Shown: piece after piece, positions 25,447-33,660 of the stretch
How the letters are laid out: every line of letters starts with the position of its first letter
Position numbering within the stretch: position 1 is the stretch's first letter
Assembly: GCA_049658145.1 (NCBI GenBank)
Contig: JBASOJ010000045.1
Location: forward strand, 1 to 51,074
Source of the DNA: UBA6100 sp049658145
Lineage (GTDB): Bacteria > Actinomycetota > Coriobacteriia > Anaerosomatales > Anaerosomataceae
Length of the DNA stretch: 51,074 nt
Reading direction: 5' to 3'
The notes under the pieces: model-generated
Told to the model about the DNA's origin: nothing
Seen by the model: the letters and a program-made list of their open reading frames with translations, nothing else
Database searches by the model: none
Made by a program: the position numbers and the translations under genes

Positions 25447-25659
25447 CCCACCATCAAGAACCGGCTCAACCGCATGGCCGCCCGTCTCCAGCTCGTGCAG
25501 ATCGAGATCGGGCCGGCAGCAGAGCCCAGCGACGAGGTACTCGACGTGCTTGATCGCGGCGAGATCACGGCACTCGAAGCTGCGGAAGGCTGCGGCGATG
25601 AGCACCTATCTGCCGCCGTGTGTCGTGGCCGTACGCGTCAACAAGCCGCACCGGACTGA
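25438..25659 (+). pseudogene. C-terminal half of a DUF2089-type regulator (relic)
   Basis: GTG 25438 opens SYPTIKNRLNRMAARLQLVQ and then DEVLDVLDRGEITALEAAE. This matches the recognition-helix and C-terminal part of DUF2089 proteins, which normally have a zinc ribbon and first helices before the (I)SYPTxxNRL motif. Everything upstream is absent because the RlpA-like gene ends six bases earlier. After ALEAAE the reading loses family character (CGDEHLSAAVCRGRTRQQ). It is probably a truncated, non-functional remnant, although the short frame could still be translated through coupling to the gene before it. Confidence 0.55.
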
Positions 25660-25730
25660 AGCTCACGTTATGGCCGGCGGTGCTCGGGATGATCATCTGG
25701 CCCTACTACCCCGGCGTCGCGGTGCGGTAG
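25629..25730 (+). pseudogene. possible remnant of a small membrane protein
   Basis: A frame-shifted stretch without its own start reads TSRTGLKLTLWPAVLGMIIW then PYYPGVAVR and a stop. It looks like a single membrane helix with a basic flank. DUF2089 genes are often followed by small membrane proteins, so this may be the tail of such a neighbour. The evidence is weak; it could be a chance frame. Confidence 0.25.
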
Positions 25731-25756
25731 CCAGCACACGTCGAGCGGAACACTCC

Positions 25757-25785
25757 AGGCTGTCCGGAACGACTCCGGGCAGCCT
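25757..25785. terminator. bidirectional terminator hairpin
   Basis: AGGCTGTCCGG and CCGGGCAGCCT form an 11-bp stem with one G-T wobble around a 7-base loop. It is followed by GTTTC on the plus strand. It lies between the DUF2089 remnant and the convergent gene ending at 25794, so it can serve both. Confidence 0.7.
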
Positions 25786-25793
25786 GTTTCGCA

Positions 25794-26060
25794 CTAGCGC
25801 TTCTCTACGCGACGCTTGATGAGCGCGACCCAGGCACCGTCTCGACGCTGGCTCGTCTCGAAGTCGAACCGTCCGCGTGACTCAGGGCGCAGATCGAGCT
25901 GGTAGCACAGGCTCGACAGATCGTGATCGCACAGGACGACGATGTCATCGGGGCTACCCACGTCTAGCACCCGGTCTACCACCGCGAAGACGTATGCGTT
26001 TCGCGTTTTCGCCGCAGCGGCGCGAAGATCCACAACGACCTGGCTGTTCGGTGCGCTCAT
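25794..26060 (-). CDS. small DUF2249-like protein
   Basis: An 88-residue soluble protein. VVVDLRAAAAKTRNAYVFAV, DIVVLCDHDLSSLCYQLDLR and GAWVALIKR resemble the DUF2249 pattern: an LDVR-type first strand, L-x-NDHDP-x-LxYQ, and a closing WxVxI strand. That family is linked to redox and anaerobic metabolism genes and resembles the SirA fold. The histidine in CDHD is kept. The similarity is moderate, so the family call is tentative. It is divergent from the PadR gene. Confidence 0.55.
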   Translation of the reverse strand: MSAPNSQVVVDLRAAAAKTRNAYVFAVVDRVLDVGSPDDIVVLCDHDLSSLCYQLDLRPESRGRFDFETSQRRDGAWVALIKRRVEKR

Positions 26061-26159
26061 GTGACTCCCTCATCGCGAGCTCGCTAGAGTATCTTCCCCC
26101 GCGGCCGCGCGACAGGCGGTGATGCCACTCACATATGTTTTGGCACGCGATGTGCTATC

Positions 26160-26186
26160 TATCGCGACATATAGCGATATATCGCT
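26160..26186. promoter_or_regulatory. overlapping palindromes upstream of padR (probable autoregulatory operator)
   Basis: AGCGATATATCGCT at 26173-26186 is a perfect 14-bp palindrome. It overlaps a second inverted pair, TATCGC (26160-26165) with GCGATA (26174-26179). The site lies 22 bases before the PadR start in an AT-rich pocket. PadR regulators typically repress their own operon through such dyads. TTGGCA at 26140-26145 is a possible -35. Confidence 0.6.
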
Positions 26187-26208
26187 CCCCAGAGTGAGAG
26201 GAACTCTC

Positions 26209-26775
26209 ATGAACGCTCCCCACCACAGCGCCGAACCTTGCGGTCACGGCAACCACGGCGACTCAGGCCGGACCGGCTTCAAGCACCCCTTCGGCCTGAC
26301 CGGTCATCCGCACGGCTTCGGCGGCCCCGGCGGCCAGCGCGTGCGCCGCGGCGATGTTCGCACCGCCATCCTTCGCCTGCTTGCCGAACAGCCCATGCAC
26401 GGCTATCAGATCATCCAGGAGCTCTCCTCGCGCAGCGACGGCGCATGGACGCCGAGCGCAGGCTCGGTCTACCCCACGCTCCAGCAGCTTGCCGACGAGG
26501 GTCTGGTCAGCGCGGACGAGAGCGCGGGCAAGAAGGTCTTCAGCCTCACCGAATCCGGCGTGGCCGCGGCAGCCGCTTGCGCCGATGAGCCCGCTCCGTG
26601 GGAAGCGGCCGCACAGGGCAACTCCGACTCGGCGGACTTCCGCGAGGCAGCAGCCAAGCTCATGCAGGCCGGCTTCCAGATCGGCAAGGGCGGCACGGCG
26701 GCACAGGTCGCAGCTGCGGTCGAGGTGCTGAACGACGCCCGAAAGAAGCTCTACACCATCCTCGCCGAAGGCTAG
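26209..26775 (+). CDS. PadR family transcriptional regulator
   Basis: The protein has 188 residues. A His/Gly-rich N-terminus (HHSAEPCGHGNHGDSG, then HPFGLTGHPHGFGGPGGQRV) precedes the PadR winged helix: VRRGDVRTAILRLLAEQPMH, GYQIIQELSSRSDGAWTPSA, then GSVYPTLQQLADEGLV. A C-terminal helical dimerisation segment follows. The histidine- and glycine-rich arm could bind metal but is also frequent in PadR proteins of this phylum. It lies 52 bases before the UbiB-family gene and likely controls it. A palindromic operator sits before its start codon. Confidence 0.92.
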   Translation: MNAPHHSAEPCGHGNHGDSGRTGFKHPFGLTGHPHGFGGPGGQRVRRGDVRTAILRLLAEQPMHGYQIIQELSSRSDGAWTPSAGSVYPTLQQLADEGLVSADESAGKKVFSLTESGVAAAAACADEPAPWEAAAQGNSDSADFREAAAKLMQAGFQIGKGGTAAQVAAAVEVLNDARKKLYTILAEG

Positions 26776-26827
26776 CACCGCCTCTCCCCGACCGGCCCAC
26801 CAGCGGGCCTGACCACACGGAGGACGC

Positions 26828-28522
26828 ATGCAGGCGTCACAACTACGCGCGCGGTACTGGCGCATCGTGTTCTTCTTCGCCCGGGTGACCCTCGGCGTCA
26901 TGTTCTGGGACATCTTCCTGCGTCGCATCGGCCTGGGCGGATGGGCCGCGCGCACGCGCGCCGAGCGCAACCGCGCCGCGGCCGTGCGCTTCCGGGTGCT
27001 TGCCGTAGGCATGGGCGGCCTGATGATCAAGGTGGGCCAGTTCCTGTCGGCACGCCTCGACGTACTGCCGCCCGAGATCACCGACGAGCTGGCCGGACTC
27101 CAAGACGAGGTGCCCGCCGAGACATTCCCTGTGATCCGTGCCGAGGCCGAGGCCGATCTCGCGCTGACTCTATCGGAGCACTACGCATGGTTCGACGAGG
27201 AGCCGCTCGCGGCGGCGTCACTCGGGCAGGTGCACCGCGCGAGACTGCGCGAGGCCGACGCCGCCGAGCTAGGCTTCACCGATGTGGTCGTGAAGATCCA
27301 GCGGCCGCACATCGAGCAGATCGTGGAGGTGGATCTCGCCGCGTTGCGCCGCGTGGGCGGATGGCTGCAGCGCTACAAGCCTGTGAGCGACCGCGCTGAC
27401 GTGCACGCGCTCGTAGAGGAGTTCGCCGCCACCACGCGCGCCGAGATCGACTACCTCGCCGAGGCGAGCAACGCCGAGGCGTTCGCCGACAACTTCGCCA
27501 GCAACCCGTACGTCCACGTACCCAGAGTGGCCTGGGAGCTCACCACGAGGCGGGTCCTGACGCTCGAGGATGTCACCGCCATCAAGCTCGGCGACCACGA
27601 GGCCATCACCGACGCTGGCATCGATCGCGCACAGGTGGCCGAGGTGCTGGTGAGCACCTACATGCAGCAGATCTTCGAGGACGGCTTCTTCCACGCAGAT
27701 CCGCACCCCGGCAACCTGTTCGTCACGCCGGGGCAGGACACCGACGAGCACGGTCGCCGCTCCTGGAAGCTGACGTTCGTCGACTTCGGCATGATGGGAC
27801 GCGTGCCGGACAACCTGCGGGCAGGCCTGCGTGAGGCCATCGTGGCCGTCGGCACACAGGACGGCGCACGGCTGGTCCGGAGCTTCAGGACGCTCGACGT
27901 GCTGCTTCCGAGCGCCGACACAAGGCTGATCGAGATGGCGAGCATGCAGGTGTTCGACCGCTTCGGTGGCATGAGTATGAGCGACCTACGAGAGATCGAT
28001 CATGCCGAGATGATGAGCTTCGGGCTGCAGTTCCGCGAGCTGATGCTGAACATGCCCTTCCAACTGCCCGAGAACCTGTTGCTGCTCGGGCGCTCGATCG
28101 CGATCCTGTCGGGGATGTGCGCCGGGCTCGATCCGCAATTCAATCTGTGGGGCTCGATAGCACCGTACGCATCCACACTCATCTCCGATGAGGGCGGCTC
28201 GACATTACAGACCATCGTCGGCGAGGGCACCAAGATCTTGCAGACGGCTATCGGTCTTCCTGCGCGTGCAGACCGTGTGCTCACGCTCGTGGAGCGCGGC
28301 GATCTCAACGTGCAGACACCGCTCCTCGATCTGCGACTGCGCCGCGTGGAGCGATCGGTGAACCGGGTGACGGGCGGACTGGTGTTCGCCGGTGCGCTCG
28401 TGGCGGGCGCAGTCGTCTACGGTACCGATCCCGAGTTCGGCGGGATACTCATGGGCGCGTCACTCATGCCGCTGCTGTGGGTGCTGTTCGCGAGTCGGGC
28501 CCGTCACCCCGGGCTGCGGTAG
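26828..28522 (+). CDS. AarF/ABC1/UbiB-family atypical kinase
   Basis: A 564-residue protein. The family KxGQ motif is in LMIKVGQFLSARLDVLPPE. The A-rich nucleotide loop is PLAAASLGQVHRARL, the kinase core has DVVVKIQRPHIE, and the catalytic-type segment is FHADPHPGNLFVTPG with DFGMMG. Two hydrophobic helices lie at the C-terminus (VFAGALVAGAVVYG, ILMGASLMPLLWVLF). UbiB-family proteins bind nucleotide and support isoprenoid-quinone biosynthesis or lipid handling. In an anaerobic actinobacterium this would be menaquinone- or lipid-related. GGAGGAC precedes ATG 26828. It is likely controlled by the PadR protein next to it. Confidence 0.92.
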   Translation: MQASQLRARYWRIVFFFARVTLGVMFWDIFLRRIGLGGWAARTRAERNRAAAVRFRVLAVGMGGLMIKVGQFLSARLDVLPPEITDELAGLQDEVPAETFPVIRAEAEADLALTLSEHYAWFDEEPLAAASLGQVHRARLREADAAELGFTDVVVKIQRPHIEQIVEVDLAALRRVGGWLQRYKPVSDRADVHALVEEFAATTRAEIDYLAEASNAEAFADNFASNPYVHVPRVAWELTTRRVLTLEDVTAIKLGDHEAITDAGIDRAQVAEVLVSTYMQQIFEDGFFHADPHPGNLFVTPGQDTDEHGRRSWKLTFVDFGMMGRVPDNLRAGLREAIVAVGTQDGARLVRSFRTLDVLLPSADTRLIEMASMQVFDRFGGMSMSDLREIDHAEMMSFGLQFRELMLNMPFQLPENLLLLGRSIAILSGMCAGLDPQFNLWGSIAPYASTLISDEGGSTLQTIVGEGTKILQTAIGLPARADRVLTLVERGDLNVQTPLLDLRLRRVERSVNRVTGGLVFAGALVAGAVVYGTDPEFGGILMGASLMPLLWVLFASRARHPGLR

Positions 28523-28537
28523 GGCGAGGCGTCGGCG

Positions 28538-29692
28538 CTACCCTGCCGCAGCCGCTACCGGGAGCTCCCCGCTCGCCTCTCCGGCGGACTCGGCGATGCC
28601 CGGGAACGCGCGCAACACCATGTCCACCAGTTCATCAGTCGGGCGCGCAAGGGCGTCGGTCGCCGGGATGCCCAACTCGAGCTCGTAAAGGACGATGGCC
28701 GCCGTGATCTCGGCATCGGTCATGCCCTCATGGTTGATGGTGAGGCCGATCACCCGGGTGTCCGCGAAGGTCTCGATGAGGTTGATCTCCGCCGCCGGCG
28801 TCGGAACGGGCAGGCCCTCGAAGTCGCAGCGCATCGCGCGTGCGGGAGCGTGCTGGAGGATGACGCCCTCGGCCTGACTGCCGCGGAGGATGAACCCCGA
28901 CGACAGGTACGCGGGATGACCGAGGGCGCTCTGGCCCTCGATGACGATCACGTCGGGGTGCTCGGCCTCGAACGCTCGGACCACCGCACCCTCCACCTCT
29001 CCCGCGCAGAACTGGCTGGGCATCGCGTCGAGGGCGACCCCGTAGCGGGCCCCCTGGATCAGCCCGGTCTGACCGGTGGCGATCATGACCGCCTTGATTC
29101 CGTGCTCGTTGAGCGCGCGCGTCAGTATGGTCGCCGTGGTCCTCTTGCCGATCGCACAGTCCGTCCCCAGCACTGCGATCCGCGGACAGGTCACCGATGC
29201 GATCCGGCCGTCAAAGAGCCTGAGGTCCTTCTTGTTGGGGGGCCGGCGCACGTCCCGGATCGACACGTGATGCTCCGCCCGAGCGGCGATGAACACCGGG
29301 TCGTCTCCGAGGAACTCGTGGAGCCCGCTGACGACGTCCATGCCCATGGCCATCGCCTCGAGCACCACGCCGCGCTCGTGCGCCGACAGCAGGCCGCTTG
29401 CGGGCGCGATCCCGAAGATGAAGGCGTCGGGCACGCGCCCGGCCAACGCCACGGCCTCGGCGAGGTCGGCGCGGATGGCGATGCCGTTGGGCACACCGTC
29501 GAGCACTTCCCCAGCATCGAGCCCCGCCTGCTCGCTATCGATCACCGAGACGATAGTGTAGGTCTCCGACTGGCGCACCAGACCGTTGGCGGTCTTGCCG
29601 TCGGTGGCGCCGAAGTTCGCTTCGCAGTAGACGATGGCCGTCGGGGTGTGAGCACTGACGCGCGTCGGCTTAGGCCGCTGTGCGTATGACAT
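28538..29692 (-). CDS. DUF1611 family protein (DgcN-like, P-loop)
   Basis: The 384-residue protein fits DUF1611 (PF07755). An N-terminal Rossmann-like domain (TAIVYCEANFGATDGKTANG, then YTIVSVIDSEQAGLDAGEVL) is followed by a P-loop domain with LGTDCAIGKRTTATIL, MIATGQTGLIQGARYG and VIVIEGQSALGHPAY. Members include DgcN, which works with the dipeptide-epimerase-like DgcA in D-glutamate metabolism, and other proteins next to enantiomer-specific enzymes. No epimerase is adjacent here. It sits downstream of arcA but has its own promoter and a ~190-base leader. Confidence 0.85.
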   Translation of the reverse strand: MSYAQRPKPTRVSAHTPTAIVYCEANFGATDGKTANGLVRQSETYTIVSVIDSEQAGLDAGEVLDGVPNGIAIRADLAEAVALAGRVPDAFIFGIAPASGLLSAHERGVVLEAMAMGMDVVSGLHEFLGDDPVFIAARAEHHVSIRDVRRPPNKKDLRLFDGRIASVTCPRIAVLGTDCAIGKRTTATILTRALNEHGIKAVMIATGQTGLIQGARYGVALDAMPSQFCAGEVEGAVVRAFEAEHPDVIVIEGQSALGHPAYLSSGFILRGSQAEGVILQHAPARAMRCDFEGLPVPTPAAEINLIETFADTRVIGLTINHEGMTDAEITAAIVLYELELGIPATDALARPTDELVDMVLRAFPGIAESAGEASGELPVAAAAG

Positions 29693-29891
29693 GGGACGTC
29701 CTCAAGAACGGCAGGAGCCCGACCGGCACGATGACCACGGTGTGCACGGGTTCCTGGGTTGCGGCTCGCCGTTCCGATGGGGCTCAGCACGTCGATCATG
29801 CGAGTGACGGTCGCGGAGGTGCTGATGCCGGTGGCGCGATATGTCCCAGCCGAGGTAGGGCACACGCGATCTCGAAGTCGAGAATGAAGCC

Positions 29892-29900
29892 AGTATACCA
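29892..29900 (-). promoter_or_regulatory. extended -10 promoter for the DUF1611 gene
   Basis: On the minus strand TGGTATACT is a textbook extended -10. It lies ~195 bases upstream of the DUF1611 ATG, leaving an unusually long 5' leader (about 29693-29885) with no convincing coding potential. GAGCCC and GGGCTC within the leader could pair. Confidence 0.5.
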
Positions 29901-29951
29901 TGTGGGCCCTCGGCGGCTGCCTTATGAATAGCCCGCGCTGCGGCTTAGCGC

Positions 29952-31223
29952 CTACTCCAGTCCATCTCGCGCGATGGGGCAGGTCATGCAGTGGCAGCCA
30001 CCCCGGCCTTTGCCGAGCTCACCGCCCTCGATCTCCAGCACCTCGATGCCGGCCTCGCGCAGCCGGGCATTCGTGTGCGTGTTCTTCGAGTAGCCGATGA
30101 CCACGCCCGGCTCGAGTGCCACGACGTTGTTCGCATCGTCCCACTGCTCACGAGCAGCCTGGAACACGTTGCCACCTGTCTCCACCACCCGCAAACGCGA
30201 CACGCCGAGCGCCTCGGCCAGAGCCGGCAGAAGCCCCCGCTCTTCCCGGATATCGAACGACTGCGGGTTGTCGCCGGGGCGCACGCTGAACACGCGCATG
30301 CCCTCGATGACGGACGGGTAGATGATGACCGCGTCCCGGTCGACGATGTTGAACACGGTGTCCAGGTGCATGTACGCTCGCTCCTGCGCCATCCTGCAGA
30401 CGATGATGCGGTCGGCGGTCTCGGCGGAGAAGAGCGAACTGGCGAGATGTTCCACCATGCGCCCGGTAGACCGCTCGCCCATGCCCACGAGGACCGTCCG
30501 GTTGCCAACCGGCATCAGGTCGCCACCCTCGAGCGAGACGCCCTGACTGAAGTCCTCGACCGCGAACCTGCCGGCGTCCCCCTTCGGCGGATACCAGTAC
30601 GCGAAGTCGCCTGCCGCGAAGCGCGGATGGTACCGGTAGATGATCGAGAGGTTCACAACCTCGAGACGACGCGCTGACCAGAACAGCGGCGGCAGCACCA
30701 CGCCCCCGTACAGCCACGCGCTCGAGTCCCGCGTGAACAGCGAGTTCGGCAGCGGCGGCAGCACGAAGCTGTGGGGTTCGGCCAGTACCGCGCCGAGCGA
30801 GTGACGGCTCAACTCCTCGAGGTCGAGCCCGTCGAGCTCCGAGACGAGCAGGCCGCCGAGCAGGATCTCGGCCAGCCGGGCGGGGCTGAGAGCGGCGAGG
30901 TGTGCCCGTAGATCGGCCACGAGGGAGACGCCCACCGAGTAGGCGGAGACGGCGCCCGTGATCGCCTCGGTGCGCGCGTCCGCCGAATGGGCGAGCGCCT
31001 CGGTGAGAAGCTCCTGCAGATACAGAACCTCCACGCCGCGCGACCGCATGAGCTCGACGAACGCATCGTGCTCGCGTTGCGCCCGCTCAACCCACACGAC
31101 GTCGTCGAAGAGGAAGTCGCTCCGATTCGCGGGGGTCAGACGGTCGAGCGCCACGCCCGGACGGTGCACGAGCACGGTCCGCAGCCTGCCGATCTCCGAG
31201 TGCACGCCTGGTCTCGTTGTCAT
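29952..31223 (-). CDS. arcA: arginine deiminase
   Basis: The 423-residue enzyme converts arginine to citrulline and ammonia. ATG 31223 has AAGGAG upstream. Family motifs run in order: VHSEIGRLRTVLVHRPG, LFDDVVWVERAQREHDAF, LPNSLFTRDSSAWLYGG (FTRD), EGGDLMPVGNRTVLVGMGER, CRMAQERAYMHLDTVFN (HLDT) and GRGGCHCMTCPIAR. The catalytic cysteine is the one in HCMTCP. A second Cys replaces the usual Gly just before the His, a minor oddity. It follows the two ABC permease genes by 58 bases, so import and deimination are probably one unit. arcB and arcC are not in the window. Confidence 0.96.
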   Translation of the reverse strand: MTTRPGVHSEIGRLRTVLVHRPGVALDRLTPANRSDFLFDDVVWVERAQREHDAFVELMRSRGVEVLYLQELLTEALAHSADARTEAITGAVSAYSVGVSLVADLRAHLAALSPARLAEILLGGLLVSELDGLDLEELSRHSLGAVLAEPHSFVLPPLPNSLFTRDSSAWLYGGVVLPPLFWSARRLEVVNLSIIYRYHPRFAAGDFAYWYPPKGDAGRFAVEDFSQGVSLEGGDLMPVGNRTVLVGMGERSTGRMVEHLASSLFSAETADRIIVCRMAQERAYMHLDTVFNIVDRDAVIIYPSVIEGMRVFSVRPGDNPQSFDIREERGLLPALAEALGVSRLRVVETGGNVFQAAREQWDDANNVVALEPGVVIGYSKNTHTNARLREAGIEVLEIEGGELGKGRGGCHCMTCPIARDGLE

Positions 31224-31281
31224 CGTGACGCTCCTTGCCACGACCCGGGGACTGCCCGGGTGACTCACCACACTGGAGAGT

Positions 31282-31968
31282 CTAGCTTCCGATCGACCCT
31301 CTGCCGAGCGACAGCTTGGTCTGGAGCCGACGCGCGACCAGGGAGATCGCGAAGTTGATGAGGAAGTACACGAGCGCGATGATCAGATAGATGGTGATGA
31401 TCTGCGACGGCTTCCAGTACTTCGCGGCGAGGATCGTCCCCTTGAACATCAGCTCATAGGCGCCGATGGCCATGGCGAACGAGGAGTCCTTGATCACCGT
31501 CACGAACTGGGACACGATCGCCGGGATCATCTTCACCACGGCCGGCGGCAGCACCACGTGGCGCATCGCCTGGATGAAGTTGAAGCCCTGGGAGCGCGCG
31601 GCCTCCCACTGGCCGAGCGGCACGGAGTTGAGCCCTCCCCGGATGATCTCGGCGATGATGGCGGAGGTGTAGATGGTGAGGCCGATGGTGGCCGCCCACA
31701 TGGCGGGCAAGCCGAGCACGAAGTAGCTCACCAGGATGAGCAGCAGCGTCGGCAGGTTCCGGATGAACTCGATGTACGCCGTTGCGACATGGCTTATCAC
31801 CGGTAGGCCCGAGTAGCGCATCGAGCCGAGGATCGTGCCGAAGATGAAGCTCAGCACGATCGACAGTCCGGCGATCTCGAGCGTGAGCACCAGACCGAGG
31901 CCGAGTCCCTTGTACAGGATCGGGTCCTTCAGCATCTCGAGCACGGGGCTGTTGAGAAGGGCATCCAT
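31282..31968 (-). CDS. polar amino acid ABC transporter permease (HisM/GlnP type)
   Basis: A 228-residue inner-membrane permease. It has five to six helices and the EAA loop GQWEAARSQGFNFIQAMRHV (family EAAxxxG...). IEFIRNLPTLLLILVSYF is the R(G/N)xPxLxQL motif of the His/Glu/Gln family. Its ATG abuts the TAG of the preceding permease, so the two are translationally coupled. They should form a heterodimeric channel with the ATPase at 33661 and the lipoprotein at 32705. Confidence 0.93.
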   Translation of the reverse strand: MDALLNSPVLEMLKDPILYKGLGLGLVLTLEIAGLSIVLSFIFGTILGSMRYSGLPVISHVATAYIEFIRNLPTLLLILVSYFVLGLPAMWAATIGLTIYTSAIIAEIIRGGLNSVPLGQWEAARSQGFNFIQAMRHVVLPPAVVKMIPAIVSQFVTVIKDSSFAMAIGAYELMFKGTILAAKYWKPSQIITIYLIIALVYFLINFAISLVARRLQTKLSLGRGSIGS

Positions 31969-32676
31969 CTATACGCCCTTCGTCCGGTCCTCGAGACGGC
32001 GCGTGAGCACCGCAAGCGGGAAGCACATCAGGAAGTACCCGAGGCCGACCACGATGTACGTCGGACCGTAGTGCCCGTAGCGCCCCGCGAACGAGTCGCC
32101 GGCGTACATCAGGTCGCCGCCGGCGATGATGGCGATGACCGAGGTGTTCTTGATGAGGTTGACCGCCTGGTTGGTGAGCGGCGGCAGCACGATCCGCATC
32201 GCCTGCGGAATGATGATGTGCCGCATCGCCCCCACGTAGGTGAAGCCCTGGGCCAGCGCGGCCTCGAGCTGACCGCGTCCGATGGACTGGATGCCCGCGC
32301 GCACCACCTCGGCGATGTACGCGCCGTGGTACATGCCTACACCCATGATGCCGATGACGATCACGGGGATCATGACCTGCGGGTACAGCATGGGCAGCGC
32401 GTTGTACAGCATGAAGACCTGGATGAGCAGCGGGGTGTTCTGGAAGAACTCGACGTAGACGCGAGCGATCCCGCGGAGGACCTTCCAGTGCGACGTCGAC
32501 ATCACGCCGATGACGGTCCCCAGGGTCAGCGCGAGCGCCAGCCCCAGGGACGCCACCAGCAGCGTTACGAGTGCACCCTGGCCGAGTAGGTCCAGGTTCG
32601 CGAACAACGCCTCCCACCGAGGGATCGAGAACGGTCCCTGCTGCAGGAAGTCGATGTTCGCGACGAGTCCGGACAT
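31969..32676 (-). CDS. polar amino acid ABC transporter permease (HisQ/GlnP type)
   Basis: A 235-residue permease with the motif VEFFQNTPLLIQVFMLYNAL and EAA loop GQLEAALAQGFTYVGAMRHI. Other helices are GALVTLLVASLGLALALTLG and MIPVIVIGIMGVGMYHGAYI. The family length is normal. It starts 28 bases after the binding-protein stop and its TAG directly precedes the ATG of the second permease. Confidence 0.93.
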   Translation of the reverse strand: MSGLVANIDFLQQGPFSIPRWEALFANLDLLGQGALVTLLVASLGLALALTLGTVIGVMSTSHWKVLRGIARVYVEFFQNTPLLIQVFMLYNALPMLYPQVMIPVIVIGIMGVGMYHGAYIAEVVRAGIQSIGRGQLEAALAQGFTYVGAMRHIIIPQAMRIVLPPLTNQAVNLIKNTSVIAIIAGGDLMYAGDSFAGRYGHYGPTYIVVGLGYFLMCFPLAVLTRRLEDRTKGV

Positions 32677-32704
32677 GGTCGGCTGGTCACTGATCCCTAG
32701 CGGA

Positions 32705-33550
32705 TCAGTTCAGTCCCCACTTCTCAAGCAGCTCATCCATCTCGCCGCTCTCTTCCATCTCCGCGAGCATCTCGTTGATGAAATCGCGCAGCTCATCAGT
32801 GCCGAGCTTGCTCGCGATACCGTAGTCCTGAGGCGAGAAGCCATCCTCGAGGATGACGGAGTCGTCGGTGACGTAGCCCGAGAGGATCGACTTATCCACG
32901 GAGAACGCATCAACGCGGCCCGACTCAAGCGCGGCGTTGATCTCCGGGTAGGTGGCGAACTCAAGGAACGATACCGTGATACCGGCCTTGTCGGCCTCGA
33001 CCTGGACGGCGTCCTTGCTCGTCGCGCCCTGCGCCACACCGATGATCTTGCCATCAAGATCGGCAAGGACCTCGATGCCGGAGTCCTTCTTCACGAGCAG
33101 TCCGACCTCGTCCTGGTAGTACGCGTCGGTGAAGTTCCACTGCTCAAGCCGCTCGGGCTTGATGGTGAAGGTGGCGATGACCACGTCGAGCTGGCCGTTG
33201 TCGAGCAGCGGGCCGCGAGTCTTGGCAGTGACGGCCTCGAAGGACACATCGTCCGCCGAAAGGCCCATGCGCTCGGCGAGCGCGTAGGCGAGGTCGATCT
33301 CCATGCCCTCGAACTCACCGGTGGCGGCATCCTGCAGGCCGAAGTTCGGGACGTCGGCCTTCACGCCCACGCGCAGCTTGCCGGTGTCGGCGATCGCCTG
33401 AACGCCTGCGGGCAGTTCGACAGCCTCTTCTCCGACCTCGGCCTTGGTGGCCTCGGTGTCCTCGGCCGGCTCCTCGGTGCTGCATCCGGCCAGGCCGAAG
33501 GCGCCGAAGGCGAGCACGAGCGCGAGCAACAGCAGTAGTGTCTTCTTCAT
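32705..33550 (-). CDS. amino acid ABC transporter substrate-binding lipoprotein
   Basis: The 281-residue precursor has lipobox LAGC with Cys23 as the lipidation site. ATG 33550 follows AGGAGGA, a near-ideal ribosome site. The mature part is a family-3 solute-binding protein: GKLRVGVKADVPNFG, FEGMEIDLAYALAERMG, DVSFEAVTAKTRGPLLDNGQ, and LDVVIATFTIKPERLEQWNF then TDAYYQDEVGLLVKKDSG. The Arg in the AKTRG segment and the Asp in DLAYALA fit the cationic/polar amino acid binders. Together with arcA downstream, arginine is a reasonable substrate guess, not proven. Confidence 0.94.
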   Translation of the reverse strand: MKKTLLLLLALVLAFGAFGLAGCSTEEPAEDTEATKAEVGEEAVELPAGVQAIADTGKLRVGVKADVPNFGLQDAATGEFEGMEIDLAYALAERMGLSADDVSFEAVTAKTRGPLLDNGQLDVVIATFTIKPERLEQWNFTDAYYQDEVGLLVKKDSGIEVLADLDGKIIGVAQGATSKDAVQVEADKAGITVSFLEFATYPEINAALESGRVDAFSVDKSILSGYVTDDSVILEDGFSPQDYGIASKLGTDELRDFINEMLAEMEESGEMDELLEKWGLN

Positions 33551-33564
33551 TCCTCCTCCTTCTC

Positions 33565-33580
33565 CCCGGGATCTCCCGGG
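33565..33580. repeat. inverted repeat between ATPase and binding-protein genes
   Basis: CCCGGGA-TC-TCCCGGG, perfect 7-bp arms, lies just upstream of the binding-protein ribosome site. It may be an mRNA processing or stability hairpin allowing higher binding-protein expression than ATPase expression. Confidence 0.5.
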
Positions 33581-33660
33581 ATGTGCGGTGGTGCTGATCT
33601 GACGGACAGTGCGCAAGAGGCCGCAAACGCGGACCTCGACCAGCCGAAAGGGGGCCTACT

